Shown one piece after another: positions 1-3,607 of a stretch of DNA of 5,596 bases (the first letter of the stretch is position 1; each line of letters begins with the position of its first letter). The translations under genes were made by a program, and so were the position numbers. Under the pieces are notes generated by a model. It saw only the letters and a list, made by a program, of their open reading frames with translations. It did no database searches and was not told where the DNA came from. This stretch comes from an uncultured Anaerolineaceae bacterium (GTDB lineage Bacteria > Chloroflexota > Anaerolineae > Promineifilales > Promineifilaceae): contig CALBTC010000186.1 of assembly GCA_937967805.1 (NCBI GenBank), positions 1 to 5,596 on the forward strand, given 5' to 3'.

Positions 1-146
1 ACAAAGGCCAGCCCGGCCGCGTTGAGCATAATTTCAATCGACAGCAAAATAAAAAAGATATTGCGCCGCACAATCACGCCAATCATCCCCAGGACAAACA
101 ACATCCCAGCGAGAATCAGGCCGTGTTCCATTGGTATTTCTGCCAT
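1..146 (-). CDS. nuoK: NADH-quinone oxidoreductase subunit K (NuoK), N-terminal part
   Basis: This is the first 48 codons of NuoK, a small three-helix subunit in the proton-pumping membrane arm of complex I. The gene runs off the left edge of the window. The translation begins [20 protein letters not shown] and continues through [20 protein letters not shown], which follows E. coli NuoK closely. Glu38 (in SIEIMLN) matches the conserved TM2 glutamate, E36 in E. coli, which lies on the proton path. The second essential glutamate in TM3 would lie outside the window. The start was chosen because ATG at 146-144 is preceded by a strong GGGAGGA ribosome-binding site. The internal Met6 has no such site. 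It is the last gene seen in the operon, after nuoJ and a 137-base repeat-filled spacer. NuoK identity is near certain; only the 3' end is missing. Confidence 0.97.
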   Translation of the reverse strand, partial: MAEIPMEHGLILAGMLFVLGMIGVIVRRNIFFILLSIEIMLNAAGLAF

Positions 147-150
147 CGTT

Positions 151-157
151 TCCTCCC
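151..157 (-). promoter_or_regulatory. Ribosome-binding site of nuoK
   Basis: Read on the minus strand this is GGGAGGA, followed by AACG and then the nuoK ATG. It is the strongest Shine-Dalgarno sequence in the window. It decides the nuoK start and directly abuts the period-7 repeat that fills the spacer, so the repeat stops just short of the translation signal. Confidence 0.8.
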
Positions 158-158
158 G

Positions 159-289
159 GTTATCAGTAATCCGTTATCGGTAATGTCGCTACGCGACCGC
201 TTCGCGTACGGTAAACGGTTATTATTCTTCTTTTCACTGATTACTGACCTACTGATTACTGATTACGGACCACCGATCACCGTTCACCG
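159..289. repeat. Period-7 intergenic repeat (GTWATCS / ATYACSG), nuoJ-nuoK spacer
   Basis: The spacer is built from degenerate 7-base units in two opposite orientations. On the left, GTTATCA, GTAATCC, GTTATCG and GTAATG occupy 159-185 without gaps, and related units GTAAACG and GTTATTA follow at 211-224. On the right, ATTACTG (240-246), ATTACTG (255-261), ATTACGG, ACCACCG, ATCACCG and TTCACCG run to 289. GTAATCC and GGATTAC are reverse complements, so the two halves form a loose inverted repeat. The last right-hand unit contains the nuoJ stop codon (284-286). A GC-rich hairpin at 185-208 interrupts the left half. The units have decayed too much for a CRISPR array and no mobility gene is present. 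The function is unknown. Confidence 0.75.
185..208. repeat. GC-rich hairpin nested in the period-7 repeat
   Basis: TACGCGA at 190-196 and TCGCGTA at 202-208 are perfect reverse complements around a 5-base loop. An alternative hairpin, GTCGC-TAC-GCGAC, occupies 185-197 and shares bases with it, so the two are mutually exclusive. On either side the sequence returns to period-7 units, which suggests this small palindromic element entered or arose inside the array. No run of T follows on either strand, so it does not look like an intrinsic terminator. Confidence 0.65.
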
Positions 290-766
290 GCGACCCAAAT
301 GATGCGCCCCCACCAGCCCGGCCAGCAGCAAAAAGGAGGCCAGCTCCACGCCCAGCAGGTAAGGTCCAAACAGCGCCAGGCTAACTTGCCGGGGTGAGAC
401 AATGGTTTGGGTGAGAGAACGGCCGTCTCCCCACAAGGCGTACGCCAAAAAGCCAACCAGCAGGATCGACAGCAAAGCCGGTCCCCACCAGGCGCGCGGG
501 CTCAGCCACAGCGCCTCCTGCATTGACGACTGCGGCCCCAAATTGAGCATCATCACCACAAAGACAAACAGCACCATAATCGCCCCAGCGTAAATGATCA
601 CCTCCAGCGCGGCCACAAACGGTGCGCCCAGCGTGTAAAAAACCAGCGCCAGCGCCAGCAGCGCCACCACCATGTACAGCAGCGCATGAACCGCATTCAG
701 CCGCGTAATCACCATCACCGTGGCAATAAGGGCTACGGCCGCGGCCAGGTAGAAAATTGTGTTCAT
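284..766 (-). CDS. nuoJ: NADH-quinone oxidoreductase subunit J (NuoJ)
   Basis: NuoJ (160 aa) is a five-helix membrane subunit of complex I that lies between the quinone site and the antiporter-like subunits and helps couple redox change to proton transfer. The hallmark block ALEVIIYAGAIMVLFVFVVM at about residues 53-72 is nearly identical to E. coli. It includes Glu55, Tyr59 and Gly61 of the TM3 pi-bulge region. Hydrophobic segments fall at about 3-20, 27-46, 50-75, 94-112 and 132-153; FGPYLLGVELASFLLLAGLV forms the last. The ATG at 766 has a weak purine-rich AGAGAG upstream, but the N-terminus aligns with the family. The protein stops at HHLGRR, whereas E. coli NuoJ (184 aa) goes on for roughly 20 hydrophilic residues. 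The stop codon falls inside a period-7 repeat unit. nuoI lies 74 bases upstream and nuoK 137 bases downstream. Confidence 0.97.
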   Translation of the reverse strand: MNTIFYLAAAVALIATVMVITRLNAVHALLYMVVALLALALVFYTLGAPFVAALEVIIYAGAIMVLFVFVVMMLNLGPQSSMQEALWLSPRAWWGPALLSILLVGFLAYALWGDGRSLTQTIVSPRQVSLALFGPYLLGVELASFLLLAGLVGAHHLGRR

Positions 767-782
767 AGGTTTCTCTCTTTTG

Positions 783-846
783 GTTATCGGTTATCGGTAA
801 ATAATTAACCGATTACGGATTACGGATTACCGAATACCGATCACGG
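783..846. repeat. Period-7 intergenic repeat, nuoI-nuoJ spacer
   Basis: This is the same repeat family as in the nuoJ-nuoK spacer, and better preserved. GTTATCG occurs twice in tandem at 783-796. From 805 six units run in phase: TTAACCG, ATTACGG, ATTACGG, ATTACCG, AATACCG and ATCACGG, ending at 846. The last unit contains the nuoI stop codon (841-843). ATCGGTTA (786-793) and TAACCGAT (806-813) are perfect reverse complements 12 bases apart, so the transcript can fold into a hairpin between nuoI and nuoJ. No T-tract follows, so it is not an obvious terminator. A role in mRNA processing or stability is possible but is inference. Confidence 0.8.
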
Positions 847-1356
847 TAGCAAGCTCCGCACATCCACCGGCGGCTTCTCGTTCTCCGCTTCGCCTTTGTC
901 TTTACCATTAATTGACAGACCGGCCAGGCGGTAAAAGTTGTAATCGGGGTATTTGCCCGGTCCATCGATGAGCAAATCTTCTTTTTCGTAGACTAGATTC
1001 GGCCGTTTGTATTCACTCATCTCAAAATCCGGCGTCAGCTGGATAGCGTAAGTAGGACACGCTTCTTCACAGTAGCCGCAGTAAATGCAGCGGGAGAAGT
1101 TAATGCGAAAAAAGTCGGGGTAGCGACGGCCGTCTTCTTCTTCCGTCGCCTGTAAAGAGATACAGTCCACTGGACAGGCCACGGCGCACAGGTAGCAGGC
1201 CACGCAGCGCTCCTCGCCGTCCGGGTCGCGTGACAAAATAATACGGCCGCGATAGCGCGGGGCCAAATACGCTTTTTCCTCCGGGTACTGAATCGTCTCT
1301 CGCTTGCGGAGCGTGTGTTTCAACACTTCCCAAATTGATCGTAACGCACTTAACAT
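841..1356 (-). CDS. nuoI: NADH-quinone oxidoreductase subunit I (NuoI), 2x[4Fe-4S] ferredoxin-like
   Basis: NuoI (171 aa) holds clusters N6a and N6b, which carry electrons through the peripheral arm towards cluster N2 and quinone. Two complete cluster motifs are visible: [12 protein letters not shown] with Cys51, 54, 57 and 61, and [12 protein letters not shown] with Cys90, 93, 96 and 100. As in other two-cluster ferredoxins, the fourth Cys of each motif should ligate the other cluster. The flanking blocks [37 protein letters not shown] and the C-terminal [11 protein letters not shown]...DV.SLLP agree closely with remembered E. coli NuoI. The N-terminus is about nine residues shorter than E. 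coli's. The start is supported by AAGGAA six bases upstream. The gene begins only 21 bases after the stop of the two-helix protein gene rather than next to nuoH, and its stop codon lies in a period-7 repeat unit. Confidence 0.98.
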   Translation of the reverse strand: MLSALRSIWEVLKHTLRKRETIQYPEEKAYLAPRYRGRIILSRDPDGEERCVACYLCAVACPVDCISLQATEEEDGRRYPDFFRINFSRCIYCGYCEEACPTYAIQLTPDFEMSEYKRPNLVYEKEDLLIDGPGKYPDYNFYRLAGLSINGKDKGEAENEKPPVDVRSLLP

Positions 1357-1362
1357 AAATAG

Positions 1363-1368
1363 TTCCTT
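1363..1368 (-). promoter_or_regulatory. Ribosome-binding site of nuoI
   Basis: AAGGAA on the minus strand ends six bases before the nuoI ATG. It lies in the 21-base gap after the stop codon of the inserted two-helix protein gene. This makes translational coupling of nuoI to the inserted gene likely, and so suggests the insert is now part of the operon. Confidence 0.75.
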
Positions 1369-1377
1369 GCCAGCTTT

Positions 1378-1803
1378 CTAAATAAATTCTGGATAGGTTT
1401 TTGCAATCTCCTTGTATTCGTCGGCAATCTCTTGCCAATTTTGATCCCCGGTCGTGATGGTTACATCCAGAGCTCTGAGCTTGCCGACGCACTGCGCTCC
1501 TTTGGCTAAACGGTCACTAAACTTCAACTGCTGCTTCAACCCCGTGCTTACCGTCGCGACAAAGGCAAATACGGCCGCAACAATACAGGCCAGCCGCCAA
1601 CCGGCATCACCGGTGCCAACCAGCGGCCCGGTAGCCGCCGTCACGCCGGCAACCAGCGTCGAGCCCGCCGAACTGGCAATCCCGGTCATAATGAGACGGG
1701 TATTGTTTTCGCGCAGGTTCGACACGCGCTTTTCAGCCTGTTCCAGGCTATCTTTCACACGCCTGGTCAATGCGCCATGATCTGGTCCAGTTTTTTGCGA
1801 CAT
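1378..1803 (-). CDS. Small two-TM membrane protein, possibly SLATT/DUF4231-like
   Basis: This 141-residue protein is not a complex I subunit. The order seen is: a charged, heptad-like helix at about residues 12-34 (rich in E, K, R, Q); TM1 at about 37-60, small-residue rich (ASSAGSTLVAGVTAATGPL); a short Gly turn; TM2 at about 69-90 (WRLACIVAAVFAFVATVSTG); then a soluble helical tail with QQLKFSDRL, a Trp at 123 and a final DEYKEIAKTYPEF. A helix, two TMs and an amphipathic tail of this size recall SLATT/DUF4231 proteins, a family linked to nucleotide-signal-controlled membrane effectors. That match is from layout and impression only. The start at 1803 has AGAGGAAG upstream at good spacing. 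Extending to 1908 would translate through a repeat hairpin and is unlikely. No SMODS/cGAS-like or SLOG partner is in the window. It is probably cotranscribed with nuoI, 21 bases downstream. Function unknown. Confidence 0.85.
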   Translation of the reverse strand: MSQKTGPDHGALTRRVKDSLEQAEKRVSNLRENNTRLIMTGIASSAGSTLVAGVTAATGPLVGTGDAGWRLACIVAAVFAFVATVSTGLKQQLKFSDRLAKGAQCVGKLRALDVTITTGDQNWQEIADEYKEIAKTYPEFI

Positions 1804-1808
1804 ATCAT

Positions 1809-1816
1809 CTTCCTCT
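1809..1816 (-). promoter_or_regulatory. Ribosome-binding site deciding the start of the two-TM protein
   Basis: AGAGGAAG on the minus strand lies five bases (counting from its AGGA core, seven) before ATG 1803. This favours the 141-residue protein over the 176-residue reading from 1908. The extra 35 residues of the longer reading come from repeat DNA and look non-native (rich in Arg, Cys and Ser). Confidence 0.7.
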
Positions 1817-1825
1817 GACAATAGC

Positions 1826-1876
1826 CTCACGCAAAGTCGCAAAGACCGTTTGGTGCACTTGGCGGCTTGGCGTGAG
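1826..1876. repeat. Period-8 inverted repeat hairpin (CGCAAAGN family)
   Basis: The left arm at 1826-1844 (CTCACGCAAAGTCGCAAAG) and the right arm at 1858-1876 (CTTGGCGGCTTGGCGTGAG) pair at 16 of 19 positions; one of the remaining three is a G-T wobble. The loop is 13 bases. Each arm is itself a tandem repeat of about 8 bases: CGCAAAGT/CGCAAAGA on the left and CTTGGCGG/CTTGGCGT on the right. It lies just upstream of the two-TM gene and its ribosome-binding site. Similar CACGCAAAGNCGCAAAG strings are, to my recollection, common intergenic repeats in several environmental phyla. No T-tract follows. It could affect mRNA stability or mark an insertion scar. Confidence 0.75.
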
Positions 1877-1892
1877 ATTTCCATCCATGGTG

Positions 1893-1908
1893 TTGAGCTT
1901 GCGCTCAA
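1893..1908. repeat. Short perfect hairpin TTGAGC-TTGC-GCTCAA
   Basis: A 6-bp perfect stem with a 4-base loop lies between the rhodanese gene and the larger hairpin at 1826-1876. Read on the minus strand it comes 24 bases after the rhodanese stop codon. That is where a terminator might stand, but no run of U follows. At best it is a weak processing or pausing structure. Confidence 0.45.
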
Positions 1909-1932
1909 GTCGTCACCTTGGAAATCAACCCG

Positions 1933-2598
1933 TCATTCGACTGCCGAAACTTCGCCCGGCTCCGGGCCGGTTACCACCGGCAGCTCGGGATCGTTGCCCC
2001 ATTCCGCCCAGGAACCGTCGTAGCCGCGTACATTTTCGTACCCCATCAGGCGCAGCAAAAAGTAAACGTGCGCCCCGCGCCACAGCGTCTGGCAGTAGGT
2101 GATGATCTCCTGATCGGCGGCAATATTGTGGGCATCGAGCAAGGATTGAATTTCTGCGGCCGTTTGAAACCGTTCTACATCCTCATCCTGAAGCTGCTCG
2201 CGCCAGTCGTCTTCCGTTGTGTAGACGGCATCGCCGCCGGTCAGCGCTTCCAGCCAGACCAGGTTGACCGCGCCGGGGATGTGTCCCGCCTGTTCGGCAT
2301 CGGTCACTTCCGCTTCGTCAAACTCAAAGGTAACGCCATCAATTGTGGAGGTCACAGCCTGCACGGGGACGTTCACCGCGCCGGGGATATGCGCCTCGGC
2401 ATAGGCGGCTGGCTCGCGCATATCGATAATGCGTACGTTGTCCAAATCATCCACCCGCTCTGCCAGCCAATCAGTTTCGACCAGGAGACGGCCGTTTGGA
2501 TACTCATTTTCAACCGCCGCATTATGATCCTGACAAGCCACCAGCAACAGTAACGCCACCAACAGCAAACCAATTTGACCCAAGTTCCTAAAACTCAT
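1933..2598 (-). CDS. Exported rhodanese-like sulfurtransferase lipoprotein (YnjE-like)
   Basis: This 221-residue protein begins with a lipoprotein signal: a short basic start, the hydrophobic run LLLVALLLLVA, then lipobox Cys22. It should be lipid-anchored outside the cytoplasmic membrane. Two rhodanese CH2-type HIPGAVN motifs follow at 70-76 and 106-112. The first is preceded by RIIDMREPAAY (Asp59, Arg61). The catalytic loop is in YCQTLWRGAH with Cys169, followed by YENVRGYDGSWAEWG. The ending and the C-x-T-x-W-R loop recall E. coli YnjE, but the usual second Gly of the loop is Leu here. Normal tandem rhodaneses have two domains of about 120 residues. Here the first keeps only its front half, so there is one probable active domain. 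The likely reaction is sulfur transfer through a Cys persulfide; the substrate is unknown. ATG 2598 is preferred, with AAGGA 12 bases upstream. ATG 2610 (225 aa) has that site touching it. Confidence 0.88.
   Translation of the reverse strand: MSFRNLGQIGLLLVALLLLVACQDHNAAVENEYPNGRLLVETDWLAERVDDLDNVRIIDMREPAAYAEAHIPGAVNVPVQAVTSTIDGVTFEFDEAEVTDAEQAGHIPGAVNLVWLEALTGGDAVYTTEDDWREQLQDEDVERFQTAAEIQSLLDAHNIAADQEIITYCQTLWRGAHVYFLLRLMGYENVRGYDGSWAEWGNDPELPVVTGPEPGEVSAVE
2267..2388 (-). repeat. In-frame 14-bp direct repeat inside the rhodanese gene
   Basis: ACCGCGCCGGGGAT (plus strand) occurs at 2267-2280 and again at 2375-2388, exactly 108 bases or 36 codons apart. It encodes the core of the two HIPGAVN motifs. 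Recombination between the copies would delete 36 codons without a frameshift. A similar event in an ancestral two-domain gene could have produced the present shortened first domain. Confidence 0.6.
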
Positions 2599-2624
2599 TC
2601 GTGCAAACATTCCTTACTAATCCC

Positions 2625-2642
2625 TAATCTGCGTAATCTGCG
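2625..2642. repeat. 9-bp tandem repeat TAATCTGCG x2, nuoH-rhodanese spacer
   Basis: Two perfect copies of TAATCTGCG lie head to tail in the 43-base spacer before ATG 2610, followed by GGATAAATC. TAATC also recalls the period-7 family further along the operon, but the period and the other bases differ. Nothing shows a function. Confidence 0.55.
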
Positions 2643-2653
2643 GATAAATCCCT

Positions 2654-3607
2654 TCATCCAATCGCCAACAGAATCCCGCCCGTCACCAACAAATTCAGCA
2701 GAGCCAGGGGCAGCATCAGCTTCCAGGCGTAGCCCATCAACTGGTCGTAGCGCGGCCGGGGCAGCGATGCCCGCAGCAAAATAAAGAGGCCGATGAAGAG
2801 AAACATCTTCAGCAAAAACCAGACCAGCGGCGGCAGCACCGGCCCCAGCCAGCCGCCAAAAAAGAGCGTCACAATCATGGCTGAAATGAGCGTGATGCCC
2901 ACGTACTCGCCCACAAAAAACATGCCAAATTTCATCCCTGAATATTCGGAATGGTAGCCTGCCACCAGTTCGCTCTCCGCTTCCGGCAAATCAAAGGGCA
3001 GCCGGTGCGTTTCGGCCAGGCCGGCAATGAAAAACAAAATCAGGCCGGGCAGTTGGGGAATGAAAAACCACAATCCACGCTGCGCCTCAACGATGTCGCC
3101 CAGGTTGAGTGAGCCGGCCAGCAGCACTACGCCCATCAGCGATAACCCCATAAACACTTCGTAGCTGAGCATTTGCGCCGCCGCCCGCAGGCCGCCCAGC
3201 AGCGAATATTTGTTGTTGGAGGCCCAGCCACCCAGCATCACGCTGTAGACGCTCAGCGCCGACATCGCCAGGAAAAAGAGTAGGCCAATGTTCATGTCGG
3301 CAACGGTGATAAGCGGCGTGAAGGGCACGACGGCAAAGGAAAGCAGCGCAGTAGCCATGACCACCGCCGGGGCCAAAATAAAGACCGGCTTATCGGCAAA
3401 GGGCGGCGTCCAATCTTCCTTGGCAAACAGCTTGATGGCGTCGGCCAGCGGCTGGAGCAGGCCAAACGGTCCGGCGCGATTCGGCCCATAGCGATCCTGC
3501 CACAGGGCCAGCAGCCGCCGCTCCACCCAGATCAGCCCGGCAGCAATCGACAGTGCACCAATCAGCACGCCAAATACAACCAGCAGGATGATAACTGTTT
3601 CACTCAT
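2654..3607 (-). CDS. nuoH: NADH-quinone oxidoreductase subunit H (NuoH)
   Basis: NuoH (317 aa) is the membrane subunit that joins the two arms of complex I and forms much of the quinone-binding chamber. Visible signatures are WVERR near residue 27, [11 protein letters not shown] near 39-49, [11 protein letters not shown] near 63-73, [21 protein letters not shown] near 129-150, [20 protein letters not shown] near 200-219 with its acidic cluster in the quinone-side loop, [15 protein letters not shown], and [13 protein letters not shown] near 279-291. About eight hydrophobic segments are present, and the length is close to E. coli's 325. The start is ATG 3607, which aligns with the family's hydrophobic N-terminus and has GGAG seven bases upstream. 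The 27 extra residues of the longer reading (to 3688) are nuoG coding sequence in another frame. The gene overlaps nuoG by 8 bases and precedes the rhodanese gene. Confidence 0.98.
   Translation of the reverse strand: MSETVIILLVVFGVLIGALSIAAGLIWVERRLLALWQDRYGPNRAGPFGLLQPLADAIKLFAKEDWTPPFADKPVFILAPAVVMATALLSFAVVPFTPLITVADMNIGLLFFLAMSALSVYSVMLGGWASNNKYSLLGGLRAAAQMLSYEVFMGLSLMGVVLLAGSLNLGDIVEAQRGLWFFIPQLPGLILFFIAGLAETHRLPFDLPEAESELVAGYHSEYSGMKFGMFFVGEYVGITLISAMIVTLFFGGWLGPVLPPLVWFLLKMFLFIGLFILLRASLPRPRYDQLMGYAWKLMLPLALLNLLVTGGILLAIG
3600..3607 (-). promoter_or_regulatory. nuoG-nuoH stop/start overlap (ATGAGTGA)
   Basis: The nuoH ATG and the nuoG TGA share the 8-base string ATGAGTGA, with GGAG (3615-3618) upstream inside the nuoG 3' end. 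This arrangement points to translational coupling and near-equal synthesis of the two subunits. It is the only overlapping gene pair in the window. All later junctions are looser and contain repeats or inserted genes. Confidence 0.8.

Noticed and set aside
159..289. CRISPR array or transcription terminators in the repeat spacers
   Set aside because: The units are 7 bases, contiguous and degenerate, without unique spacers, so this is not CRISPR. None of the hairpins here or at 783-813, 1826-1876 and 1893-1908 is followed by a T-tract in the direction of transcription.
1100..1492. Minus-strand 130-codon frame spanning the start of nuoI and the end of the two-TM gene
   Set aside because: It overlaps two better-supported genes in another frame, including both NuoI cluster motifs, and its product has no recognisable pattern.
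1804..1908. 35-residue N-terminal extension of the two-TM protein
   Set aside because: It would translate the period-8 hairpin at 1826-1876. The ATG at 1803 has a good ribosome-binding site directly upstream.
1918..2553. Plus-strand open frame of 211 codons
   Set aside because: It lies wholly antisense to the rhodanese gene, whose signal peptide, HIPGAVN motifs and catalytic loop are clear. The plus-strand product shows no recognisable domain and no convincing ribosome-binding site.
1933..2598. Rhodanese as an Fe-S cluster assembly factor for NuoI/NuoG
   Set aside because: The lipobox signal predicts an extracytoplasmic location, whereas those clusters are built in the cytoplasm. Genomic adjacency alone does not support the role.
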